From Desulfohalobiaceae bacterium (lineage in GTDB: Bacteria > Desulfobacterota > Desulfovibrionia > Desulfovibrionales > Desulfothermaceae): 9,565 bases of DNA. Of this stretch, positions 1-6,154 are shown one piece after another. The notes beneath the pieces are model-generated. The model was not told the DNA's origin. It did no database searches and was given only the letters and a program-made list of their open reading frames with translations. Every line of letters starts with the position of its first letter. The stretch's first letter is position 1. Where the stretch lies: assembly GCA_021737115.1 (NCBI GenBank), contig JAIPER010000110.1, positions 1 through 9,565 on the forward strand. The letters run 5' to 3'. The position numbers and the translations under genes were made by a program.

Positions 1-121
1 TTTGCGCTGGAAAAGAATACAAACCCTTTTCTTTCGGTCAAAAATATTGATCAGTAGCAGATATAAAAACGCTGTGTATGCCGCCTGCCTGCCGGCCTGG
101 CTTGCTGCAGAGCCTTGATCG

Positions 122-1363
122 ATGTCACAAACACAAAACACACCTTCACAGCAGCCTGACCAGTCTGCAGAGACCAGACAGATTCAGCGGATCGCCCTGT
201 ACGGATTCCTGCTCAATCTTGGCCTGGCCGGAATGAAAGGCATTCTGGCCAAGGTCTCGGGCAGTCTGGCCGTGGCCGCCGGGGCCATCGATTCGGCAAC
301 AGATTCCGTGGCCTCGGCAGCCATCTACGGCGGGCTTCGGCTTTCCACCCTGAAAACCAGCCGCTTTCCCCTGGGCCTTTACAAGATTGAAAACCTCATC
401 TCGGTGTTCGTGGCCTTCTTCATTTTCTTTGCCGGGTATGAAATTGTACGGCAGGTCCTCTTTGGAGCCGGCGATCATCCCCATATCTCTCTGAGCATCA
501 TTGTTTTTCTGCTGCTGTCGATCGTCCTGATCTGGCTCTTCGGCCGGTACTGTCTGAAGCTTGGCCGCCGAACCGAATCGCCGACCTTGCTGGCAGAAGG
601 AAAACACCGGCAGGTCGACGTATTTTCTTCGCTCATCGTCCTGGGAGCGGTCATCCTGAATTACTTCGGGTTTCAGTTCCAATTCCTCAATCTGGACATC
701 GATCAGATGGCGGCCATCCTGGTCCTCGTCTTCATCGCCAAAAGCGGTTGGGAACTCTTGACAGACGGCATGCGCGTGCTCCTCGACGCCTCCGTTGATG
801 CTAAAACCCTGGATAGGGTCCGCGAGATTATAGAAAGCGAGCCCCTGGTCAAAGAGGTCGTTTCCCTGGTCGGCCGCAACGCAGGCCGGTTTCGATTCAT
901 CCAGACCCATATCGTGCTCAGAACGGACGATCTGCAGAAGGCCCATCGGATCAGCGACCGGATCGAAGAACATATCCTGGAAAAGATCCCGCATGTGGAA
1001 CGGGTGATCATTCATTATGAACCGGATACATCCAAATATCGGCGGATCGCCTTGCCTTTGATCGATTCCGATGGACAGTTGAGCGGGCATTTCGGCGAAG
1101 CTCCATACTTTGCCGTCGTGGAGCAGCATCTGGATGAAAAAAACATCAGCAAACAGGAAATATTGGAAAATCCCTACCAGCACCTGGATCGGGGAAAGGG
1201 CATTCGGGTGGCTGAATGGCTGGTTCAGAAAAAGGTCGATCGCGTGCTGGTGCAGGAAGACCTGAAACACAAAGGGCCGGGTTACGTCTTTTCCAACGCC
1301 GGGGTGGATGTGAGGAAGGTGTCAGCGAACAGCCTCAGTGAAGCTTTGGAAGAAGCGATTTAG
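122..1363 (+). CDS. CDF-family metal cation exporter with C-terminal NifX-like domain
   Basis: This is a 413-residue inner-membrane divalent metal/proton antiporter of the cation diffusion facilitator family. The first ~220 residues hold about six hydrophobic segments. The metal-site motifs are visible: DSATD (D57, D61) in the second membrane helix and HRQVD (H162, D166) in the fifth. This DD-HD set matches E. coli FieF, which moves Fe2+/Zn2+, rather than the HD-HD set of zinc-specific ZitB. Residues ~225-300 form the usual cytoplasmic ferredoxin-like dimerisation domain. Residues ~308-413 are an extra domain with the SGHFGEAPYFAVVE signature of the NifX/NifB-C iron-molybdenum cofactor-binding fold, so the protein is about 110 residues longer than a plain CDF. 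ATG 122 is the first start after an in-frame TGA at 116-118, with only a weak GCAGAG ribosome site. The family call is strong. Fe2+ or Mn2+ as substrate, and metal sensing by the extra domain, are inference. Confidence 0.92.
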   Translation: MSQTQNTPSQQPDQSAETRQIQRIALYGFLLNLGLAGMKGILAKVSGSLAVAAGAIDSATDSVASAAIYGGLRLSTLKTSRFPLGLYKIENLISVFVAFFIFFAGYEIVRQVLFGAGDHPHISLSIIVFLLLSIVLIWLFGRYCLKLGRRTESPTLLAEGKHRQVDVFSSLIVLGAVILNYFGFQFQFLNLDIDQMAAILVLVFIAKSGWELLTDGMRVLLDASVDAKTLDRVREIIESEPLVKEVVSLVGRNAGRFRFIQTHIVLRTDDLQKAHRISDRIEEHILEKIPHVERVIIHYEPDTSKYRRIALPLIDSDGQLSGHFGEAPYFAVVEQHLDEKNISKQEILENPYQHLDRGKGIRVAEWLVQKKVDRVLVQEDLKHKGPGYVFSNAGVDVRKVSANSLSEALEEAI

Positions 1364-1370
1364 GTTAAGT

Positions 1371-1385
1371 ACGACTTCGTGTCGT
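1371..1385 (+). terminator. Small hairpin just after the CDF gene, possible weak terminator
   Basis: ACGAC (1371-1375) and GTCGT (1381-1385) form a 5-bp stem around TTCGT, starting 8 nt after the stop codon and followed by CTTTCC. The stem is short and the T-tract poor, so terminator function is uncertain. Confidence 0.25.
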
Positions 1386-1449
1386 CTTTCCAATAATACC
1401 ACCTAGCTGTTTAAAATAATTGGGTTGACTTAAAGGTAGGGCTTAATAT

Positions 1450-1512
1450 CGAAATTCGAAGCACGAAATTCGAAACAAATTCGAATGTCAAAAATTCTAA
1501 ATTCAAAACGTA
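1450..1512. repeat. AT-rich array of TTCGAA units
   Basis: The 11-mer CGAAATTCGAA occurs at 1450-1460 and again at 1464-1474. A further ATTCGAA lies at about 1479-1485, followed by degenerate ATTCTAAATTC. Each unit holds the palindrome TTCGAA. Base composition is far more AT-rich than the flanking genes. It resembles the low-complexity intergenic repeats seen in Desulfobacterota genomes (recollection, not searched). No coding potential is apparent. Confidence 0.5.
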
Positions 1513-1596
1513 AGAGGTGGTCAAGCTTTAAGCGTTGTATTTAATATTTATGAGAATAAACAGCTGTGCTTTAAGTCTTATTGTTGAGGTCGATTG

Positions 1597-1759
1597 CTGT
1601 CAGTTTGATCGAGGTAGAAACTTCAGTGCCTTACGATGAGGATTCACAGAGCTCTCCTCTCTCTGTCATTCTGAGTGAGTCCGCGAACGAAGAATCTCTC
1701 TGCCAAGGGATTGGTTATTCGGTAAGTACGAAGTCTCTATTGTCTGATCAAACTGGCAG
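1597..1759. mobile_element. MITE-like non-autonomous element, complete copy (copy 1)
   Basis: This 163-bp non-coding element is bounded by imperfect terminal inverted repeats: CTGTCAGTTTGATC at 1597-1610 and GATCAAACTGGCAG at 1746-1759, 13 of 14 matching when one is reversed. The similarity continues inward to GAAACTTC and its partner GAAGTCTC. The right half (1664-1740) matches 4944-5020 at 75 of 77 positions, and the right end plus core recurs inverted at 9367-9460. The core contains a GTCATTCTGAG...GAAGAATC motif common as a dispersed intergenic repeat in many bacteria. No transposase is encoded. A short open frame through it is a by-product of the repeat. No clear target-site duplication was found. 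Confidence 0.65.
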
Positions 1760-1763
1760 ATAG

Positions 1764-1877
1764 GAACTTCAAACCAACTACAAAACATGTGGACCGCATG
1801 TCCTTAACTATATTAAATAATTATGGTCTTGAACAATCTGATTCAGAAGCGAACAGCTAATCGCGCAGACCCAAGAG
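1764..1877. other. Spacer between the convergent CDF gene and sigma-54 regulator
   Basis: This AT-rich spacer separates the repeat element from the stop codon of the minus-strand regulator gene. It contains a short hairpin, GGAC-cgcat-GTCC, near 1791-1803. That could be a remnant bidirectional terminator but has no strong T-tract on either strand. Nothing else is recognised. Confidence 0.3.
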
Positions 1878-3308
1878 TTATGATCCGGGTCCACCTTCCT
1901 GCGGGTTGCGATAGGCCTCAGCCTGGATGTGATGTTTTTTGATCATGGCGTGAAAGTTGGGCCGTTTGATCCCAACCGTTGCAGCGGCCCTGGCTATATT
2001 CCCCCTGGATTCCTTGAGGGCTTTGATCAGAAAGGCCTTTTGCAGGGGCAGGAATTGTTCCGTTAAGATGCTGTCTTTCCGGGCCTGAAGCTCGGCCTGG
2101 GTTTGTGGCACGGAATTCCGGCCGGGGACATGGCCCGAGCGGAGCTGATCCATCAGATTGAGCAGATCCAGGACCCGTTCATCAGACATGATGACCAGTC
2201 TTTCCACTACATTCTTCAACTGGCGGACATTTCCCGGCCAATCGTAGTTGGTCAGCATCTCCAGGGCATCGTCGGCGAACCCCTTGATGTTTTTCCCCGT
2301 TTTCCGGCTGTAATGCCTGAGAAAGTGGTAGGCCAGCTTGGGGACATCGTCGCGTCGGTCCCTAAGGGGAGGCAGGTAAACGGGGAAGACGTTCAGGCGG
2401 TAATAGAGGTCGTTTCGAAATTTACCCTGTTCCACAAGGTGCTGCAGGTCCTGATTGGTGGCGGCTATGATCCGGGTGCTGGTAGTCTTGGGACTGTTGG
2501 CCCCAACTGGTTTATACTCCCCTGATTCCAGGACCCTGAGGAGTTTGCCCTGGATTTCCAGGGTCAGGTTGGAGACCTCGTCCATGAACAGAGTGCCGTC
2601 GCTGGCCATTTGAAAGACTCCGGGTTTGTCCCTGACCGCACCCGTGAAAGCCCCTTTGACGTGGCCGAAGAGTTCACTTTCCAGGAGGGTGGGCGAGAGG
2701 GTGCTGCAGTCCAGGGCCACCAACTGTTTGGAGGCCCTTTGGCTGCGGGCGTGGATGGCCCCGGCAAAAAGTTCCTTGCCGGTCCCGCTCTCTCCGCAGA
2801 TGAGCACCGTGGTCTCTGTGGGGGCGACTTTTTCGATTTTCTGAAAGATGTCGAGAACGGTTTTATTCTCCCCCACGATATTGGTAAAGCTGAAGCGGTT
2901 CAGGAGTTGTTCTTTCAGGGCCTTGTTTTCGTCGGAAAGTTGTTTTTTTTCCATGGCCCGGTTCACGGCAAAGATAAGCTCGTCGTCGGAAAACGGTTTG
3001 CTCAGATAGTCGTAGGCCCCGAGCTTCATGGCCTTGACCGCGTTTTGAACCGTTGAATACCCGGTGATGACAATCACATAGGTTCCGGGTTGTTCCCGGC
3101 GTATCCGTCGCAGAATATCCATCCCGTTCATATCGGGTAGTTTCATGTCTAAAAGGGCCAGGCCGTAATTCTCGTTTTGCAGAGCGGAGATCCCGGCCAT
3201 TCCGTTCATGCAGATATCCACCTCGTAGCCCTCCTCCGAGAGCACGAGTCTGCATCCCTTGCCCAGCGCTGGTTCGTCATCAATAACCAGAATCCTTTTA
3301 TTCTTCAT
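1878..3308 (-). CDS. NtrC/AtoC-family sigma-54-dependent response regulator
   Basis: This 476-residue cytoplasmic transcription activator works with sigma-54 RNA polymerase. The receiver domain (about 4-120) has the acidic pair D10/D11, phosphoacceptor D54 (LLDMKLP), T82 and K104. The AAA+ domain (about 143-380) has Walker A GESGTGKE at 172-179, the sigma-54-contacting GAFTGA loop intact at 219-224, Walker B acidic pair D243/E244, and the late signatures NDLYYRLNVFPV and WPGNVRQLKN. A Fis-type helix-turn-helix near 425-465 (NIARAAATVGIKRPNFHAMI) binds DNA. Length and all key residues are normal, so it should be active. Its start codon overlaps the end of the kinase gene by 11 bp, implying translational coupling and a cognate kinase-regulator pair. 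Likely targets are the two sigma-54 promoters in the 4552-5407 spacer, which is inference. Confidence 0.95.
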   Translation of the reverse strand: MKNKRILVIDDEPALGKGCRLVLSEEGYEVDICMNGMAGISALQNENYGLALLDMKLPDMNGMDILRRIRREQPGTYVIVITGYSTVQNAVKAMKLGAYDYLSKPFSDDELIFAVNRAMEKKQLSDENKALKEQLLNRFSFTNIVGENKTVLDIFQKIEKVAPTETTVLICGESGTGKELFAGAIHARSQRASKQLVALDCSTLSPTLLESELFGHVKGAFTGAVRDKPGVFQMASDGTLFMDEVSNLTLEIQGKLLRVLESGEYKPVGANSPKTTSTRIIAATNQDLQHLVEQGKFRNDLYYRLNVFPVYLPPLRDRRDDVPKLAYHFLRHYSRKTGKNIKGFADDALEMLTNYDWPGNVRQLKNVVERLVIMSDERVLDLLNLMDQLRSGHVPGRNSVPQTQAELQARKDSILTEQFLPLQKAFLIKALKESRGNIARAAATVGIKRPNFHAMIKKHHIQAEAYRNPQEGGPGS

Positions 3309-4551
3309 GGCCTCTGGTATCCCCGGCAGAGGTTTGGCCGTCGGAGCCGACCGGAATAGTGATGCAAAAACGGGTTCCCCGTCCCTCCTTACTTGAGACC
3401 TGGATATCGCCTTTGTGGTTCTGCACTATTCCGTAGCTGACCGACATCCCCAGACCGCTGCCGTTTGCTTTGGTGGTGAAGAAGGGATCGAAGATCTTGT
3501 CCAGGTTTTTGGAAGCGATGCCGCAGCCGTTATCCTCTATTTCCACGACGAGATTTGTCCTGTTCTCGTTGATCCGGCTTCGCACCTGAATCACGCCGTC
3601 CTTGCGGGAAATGGCCTGAATGGAATTGAGCAGAAGGTTGATCAAGACCTGCTCGATCTGATTGGCGTCCAGCGGGACCTCCGGAATATCTCCGGACAGG
3701 TGGGTGTTCAGGGTAATGTGCTTCAAGTAGAACTCATTTTCCAGGATATCCATGGCCCTTTTGATGATGGCGTTGATGTTGCGCAGACTCTTGACGGGTT
3801 CCCGCTCCCTGGAGAAGTCAAGGAGTTCCTGGATGGTGCTTTTGCAGCGGGTGGTTTCGCTGATGATCACATCCAGGTTTTCCTTCAGAGGACTTTCCTT
3901 GGGCAGCTTCTTTTTCATGTGCGTGCTGTAGAGCAGAATGCCGGCCAGAGGATTGTTGATCTCATGGGCAATACCTGCGGCCATGCGGCCGAGGGCGGAG
4001 AGCTTCTCGGTCTGGATGGCCAGCTGTTCGAACTGGTCCTGCTGGCTCTCGATCAGCTTGATCTTGTTGATGGCGCAGGCGCACTGCGTGGCGATGGCCA
4101 CCAGAAATTCCAGATCCTTATTGGAAAATGACCGTTTCTCAGTGAAGTACAGCCGCAAAATGGAAATCAATTTATCGCCGAGATAAAGAGGTGTATCCAC
4201 AATCATACGGACACCCTCGTCCCAGGCCCATTGCGGATACTCCACGCGCGGTTCGTTCCAGAGGTCCTCGATGATGACCGGCTTTTTATTTTTGATGTCG
4301 CCGTCGACGATTTTCTCCGTGGATACGGCCCCCTTGGACAGATACTGCTCATTCATGCCGTAGACCGCCGTGACCTCGAACTGATCCGTTTGGGGATTGT
4401 GGACACGCAGCAGAGCCCCTTTGGCCTGAAAAGCCTCGGTCACCTTCCAGACCACCAGCTCAAAGACCTCGTCCAGCTGAACGCTGGAGTGGACGATGAG
4501 ACTGATGTCTTTGAATATTCCATAGAAGCTTTGGACGTTCAATGTTTCCAT
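3298..4551 (-). CDS. Soluble GAF-domain sensor histidine kinase
   Basis: This 417-residue histidine kinase has no membrane segment or signal peptide, so it should sense a cytoplasmic cue. A GAF domain covers about residues 10-165 and contains C157 and C159 (TQCACA), which could be redox- or ligand-responsive. The HisKA dimerisation domain carries phosphoacceptor H196 in ALGRMAAGIAHEINNPLAG. The HATPase_c domain follows: N box around 305-309 (INLLLNSIQA), G1 DNGCGI at 340-345, F box FDPFF at 354-358 and G2 GSGLGM at 364-369. The start ATG at 4549-4551 has GGAG 7 nt upstream. It is the first gene of a two-gene operon with the sigma-54 activator. The leader contains a 17-bp palindrome, and a sigma-54 promoter lies about 100 nt upstream. 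The ligand cannot be read from the sequence. Confidence 0.93.
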   Translation of the reverse strand: METLNVQSFYGIFKDISLIVHSSVQLDEVFELVVWKVTEAFQAKGALLRVHNPQTDQFEVTAVYGMNEQYLSKGAVSTEKIVDGDIKNKKPVIIEDLWNEPRVEYPQWAWDEGVRMIVDTPLYLGDKLISILRLYFTEKRSFSNKDLEFLVAIATQCACAINKIKLIESQQDQFEQLAIQTEKLSALGRMAAGIAHEINNPLAGILLYSTHMKKKLPKESPLKENLDVIISETTRCKSTIQELLDFSREREPVKSLRNINAIIKRAMDILENEFYLKHITLNTHLSGDIPEVPLDANQIEQVLINLLLNSIQAISRKDGVIQVRSRINENRTNLVVEIEDNGCGIASKNLDKIFDPFFTTKANGSGLGMSVSYGIVQNHKGDIQVSSKEGRGTRFCITIPVGSDGQTSAGDTRGHEE

Positions 4552-4562
4552 TCTTCGACTCC

Positions 4563-4579
4563 GCCGGTTTTAAACCGGC
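4563..4579. promoter_or_regulatory. Perfect 17-bp palindrome in the kinase gene leader
   Basis: GCCGGTTT (4563-4570) and AAACCGGC (4572-4579) are exact inverted repeats around one T. The site lies within 30 bp of the kinase start codon, on its upstream side. It could be a dimeric operator. As RNA it gives a 6-bp GCCGGU/ACCGGC hairpin whose 3' arm touches the ribosome site GGCGGAG. Symmetry is seen directly; function is inferred. Confidence 0.45.
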
Positions 4580-4663
4580 ATTTGCCTAAAATCCATTCGT
4601 AAATCTGTTCTCTAATAGAGGACGGACTGCAATCCCAGTTTTCTTCCTACCCGGAATCTTTAT

Positions 4664-4680
4664 AGCAAGATTCGTGCCTT
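4664..4680 (-). promoter_or_regulatory. Sigma-54 promoter for the kinase-regulator operon
   Basis: On the minus strand the sequence AGGCAC-GAATC-TTGCT matches the sigma-54 consensus TGGCAC-N5-TTGCT at all but the first base. The -24 GG is at 4678-4677 and the -12 GC at 4666-4665, exactly 10 nt apart as required. Transcription would start near 4654, giving a leader of about 100 nt. Because this operon encodes a sigma-54 activator, the site suggests autoregulation. Confidence 0.7.
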
Positions 4681-4741
4681 AATGAAGTCGGTCTTATATC
4701 AGAGCTCTTTCCAGTGAGCTGAAATTTGTACTAATTTTTGG

Positions 4742-4753
4742 ACACTTTAGTGT
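4742..4753. promoter_or_regulatory. Candidate activator site upstream of the kinase promoter
   Basis: ACACT-TT-AGTGT is a perfect short inverted repeat centred about 93 bp upstream of the predicted kinase-operon start. That is a plausible enhancer distance for an NtrC-type protein. It does not resemble the repeat at 5181-5200, so the same protein need not bind both. The call is weak. Confidence 0.25.
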
Positions 4754-4770
4754 GACTGATCTGTACCTTG

Positions 4771-4793
4771 AGGTTTCAGGTTTCAGGTGTCAG
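4771..4793. repeat. AGGTTTCAGG-type dispersed repeat
   Basis: AGGTTTC is repeated and runs into AGGTTTCAGGTGTC at 4778-4791. The same 14-mer occurs at 9255-9268, both times in non-coding spacer and close to a MITE-like copy. It appears to be a small dispersed repeat of unknown function. Confidence 0.45.
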
Positions 4794-4888
4794 ATTTTAA
4801 GCCATTGATATTGTAAATCTTTTATTTTCCTCATATGAAACTTCAGGAGTTTTTCAAAAACAGGCAGGCAGACCTACTTAAGAATAGG

Positions 4889-5020
4889 GATTCTTCACTC
4901 GCAGACTCGTTCAGAATGACAATCAAGGGCAAACGCTCAATAGTGTCATTCTGAGTGAGTCCGCGAACGAAGAATCTCTCTGCCAAGGGATTGGTTATTT
5001 GGTAAGTACGAAGTTTCTAT
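4889..5020. mobile_element. MITE-like element, rearranged copy forming a large hairpin (copy 2)
   Basis: Bases 4944-5020 match the right half of the element at 1597-1759 (75 of 77), and the match stops just before the terminal repeat. To its left, 4889-4920 is an inverted copy of the core 4945-4976 (27 of 32 positions), so the pair could form a 32-bp imperfect hairpin with a 24-nt loop. It lies between the two sigma-54 promoters. The structure suggests insertion followed by partial inverted duplication or deletion. Confidence 0.55.
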
Positions 5021-5027
5021 ATAATCG

Positions 5028-5056
5028 CAGGCGGGTCTGGCTTGATCCCCTGCCTG
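5028..5056. repeat. GC-rich inverted repeat
   Basis: CAGGCGGG (5028-5035) can pair with CCCCTGCCTG (5047-5056) with one bulge, around a loop of about 11 nt. It lies just past repeat copy 2 and ahead of the DUF190 remnant. There is no T-tract on the plus strand. It could be an old terminator or part of a repeat. Confidence 0.3.
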
Positions 5057-5094
5057 TAAAGCTCTGCCAGGTGAGGAGGCGGAGAGGGTTTTCC

Positions 5095-5159
5095 ATGCTG
5101 TCTTCAAGGTGAAGTATGTCAGGATATACACTGGCGAGGACAAGTACAGTCACGGAAAG
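5095..5159 (+). pseudogene. 5' remnant of a DUF190 (PII-like) gene
   Basis: The frame from 5103 reads FKVKYVRIYTGEDKYSHGK, which resembles the conserved N-terminus of DUF190 proteins (recalled pattern: [20 protein letters not shown]). After GK the similarity ends where PLYEAIV-like sequence is expected, so only about 20 codons survive. An ATG at 5095 follows a GGAGAGG ribosome site with good spacing but is out of frame. Removing two bases after ATGCTG would restore M-L-F-K-V-K-Y. It therefore looks like a truncated, frameshifted fossil. DUF190 proteins are PII-like and often sit beside crcB, which is not seen here. Recognition rests on memory of the family and a short match. Confidence 0.45.
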
Positions 5160-5180
5160 AGAATAAGCATTCCAGAAAAT

Positions 5181-5200
5181 ACGTATATCAGAATATACGT
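5181..5200. promoter_or_regulatory. Candidate enhancer (UAS) for the NtrC-type activator
   Basis: ACGTATAT and ATATACGT are perfect 8-bp inverted repeats separated by CAGA. The flanks continue the symmetry for three more A/T pairs after one mismatch. The centre lies about 108 bp upstream of the -24 GG at 5298 and about 130 bp upstream of the predicted transcription start. That is the usual position of a dimer site for a Fis-type helix-turn-helix activator. Binding by the regulator at 1878-3308 is inferred. Confidence 0.55.
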
Positions 5201-5295
5201 TTTTACCTCAGCTCAGCCTTTGAGAAGTGGGTCAAAGTGATGCTTTTTTTTGTTTAATAATCTAAAATACATGGTAAAATTATTTTGAGATCATA

Positions 5296-5313
5296 TTGGT
5301 ACGCCTTTTGCTA
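5296..5313 (+). promoter_or_regulatory. Sigma-54 promoter for the response regulator-hdrA operon
   Basis: TTGGTAC-GCCTT-TTGCTA matches the sigma-54 consensus TTGGCAC-N5-TTGCT with one change (C to T). The -24 GG is at 5298-5299 and the -12 GC at 5310-5311, with the exact 10-nt spacing. Transcription should start near 5322, leaving a leader of about 86 nt before ATG 5408. A T-rich stretch (5245-5255) lies between this promoter and the enhancer-like repeat. Confidence 0.75.
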
Positions 5314-5407
5314 ACGATGGACTGAAAGCACAAGGATAAAAATTGAATGGGCAGATCAAGCGGCCTTTATAAATCGGGCGAAAATGTTTTTTAAGGAGGT
5401 AAGAGCA

Positions 5408-6097
5408 ATGTACATGCTAGAACATGAACGGGCATCCGGAGTCAGGGAAGTCCAGAAGCCTCATATCCTGCTGGTGGAGGATGAAAAGAATGTGGCCAAC
5501 GGGCTCAAGCTCATTTTAGATGATGCCGGATACGATGTGGCCCTGGCCTTGAATGGCAAAAAAGCCCTGGATATTTTTCGGGGGGACGGCATCGATCTGG
5601 TGGTCAGCGATCTCAGGCTTCCGGATATAGACGGGATGGAGGTCATTCGGGAAATCAGAAACGTCGAACCCAAGACCAGGTTCATCGTTATCACCGGCTA
5701 TCCTTCGCTGCCGACTGCCATTGAATCGGGCCGGCTCGGAGTCCGGGAGTACCTGCGCAAGCCGTTCACCGATGATGAGTTGATAGAGGCTGTGCACAAG
5801 GGGCTCCAGGAAGAAGAGGAGCAGTCCTTCGAGAACTTCTTTGAACGGACCAGAGAAGGGCGGATGATTCAAAAGCGGGAAGTGGGCCGGGTCCTGGATC
5901 GCACGGCCACGGATGGGGCCTTCTGGAAAGATCTCATGGAGCTGGGCTCCGCAGCCCTTCAGGAGTACACCCTGTCCAACGAGGCCAAGGCGGCCATTAT
6001 CTCCGGTGATCTCAAATGGATCAACGAACATGTCGGCGAACTGACCCAGAAGCAGTTGCGCTTCATCTCTAAACGTCTGGAGATGGAAATCTGGTAG
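5408..6097 (+). CDS. Response regulator: receiver plus uncharacterised C-terminal domain
   Basis: This 229-residue cytoplasmic response regulator lacks a DNA-binding domain. The receiver (about 19-135) has acidic residues E24/D25, phosphoacceptor D68 (VVSDLRLP), T96 and K118, so phosphorylation should be possible. It resembles the receiver of the sigma-54 regulator in this window (ITGY, KPF(S/T)DDEL). The last ~95 residues are charged and probably helical, with no known output motif. The final ~40, from LSNEAKAAIISGDLKWINEH onward, look like a small conserved module of unknown role. ATG 5408 was chosen over the in-frame ATG at 5384 because TTAAGGAGGT (5391-5400), a near-perfect ribosome site, lies 7 nt before 5408 and inside the longer version. 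It follows a sigma-54 promoter and precedes hdrA by 57 bp, probably in one transcript. Its output may be protein-protein, possibly with HdrA (inference). Confidence 0.9.
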   Translation: MYMLEHERASGVREVQKPHILLVEDEKNVANGLKLILDDAGYDVALALNGKKALDIFRGDGIDLVVSDLRLPDIDGMEVIREIRNVEPKTRFIVITGYPSLPTAIESGRLGVREYLRKPFTDDELIEAVHKGLQEEEEQSFENFFERTREGRMIQKREVGRVLDRTATDGAFWKDLMELGSAALQEYTLSNEAKAAIISGDLKWINEHVGELTQKQLRFISKRLEMEIW

Positions 6098-6154
6098 ATC
6101 CATGTAAAAACGTGTAAAAAATGGAATTGAGCTATCGAAAAAGGGAACGAGGTC

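Noticed and set aside
146..1270. A 374-codon open frame on the minus strand across the CDF gene
   Set aside because: It is an antisense shadow of a well-supported gene, and its translation resembles no protein family. The same holds for the long antisense frames under the kinase, regulator and hdrA genes.
1581..1763. Small plus-strand open frame in the first spacer
   Set aside because: It runs almost wholly through the MITE-like repeat, and its translation has no family resemblance.
4889..5020. Repeats considered as a CRISPR array
   Set aside because: There are no regularly spaced short direct repeats with unique spacers. The copies are long, dispersed and inverted, fitting a MITE-like family.
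4946..5143. Small minus-strand open frame in the regulatory spacer
   Set aside because: Its C-terminal part is repeat copy 2 read in reverse and the rest is antisense to the DUF190 remnant. No ribosome site was seen.
5384..5407. A longer start for the response regulator at ATG 5384
   Set aside because: It would place the near-perfect TTAAGGAGGT ribosome site inside the coding sequence. That site is ideally spaced for ATG 5408, and the added residues lie outside the receiver fold.
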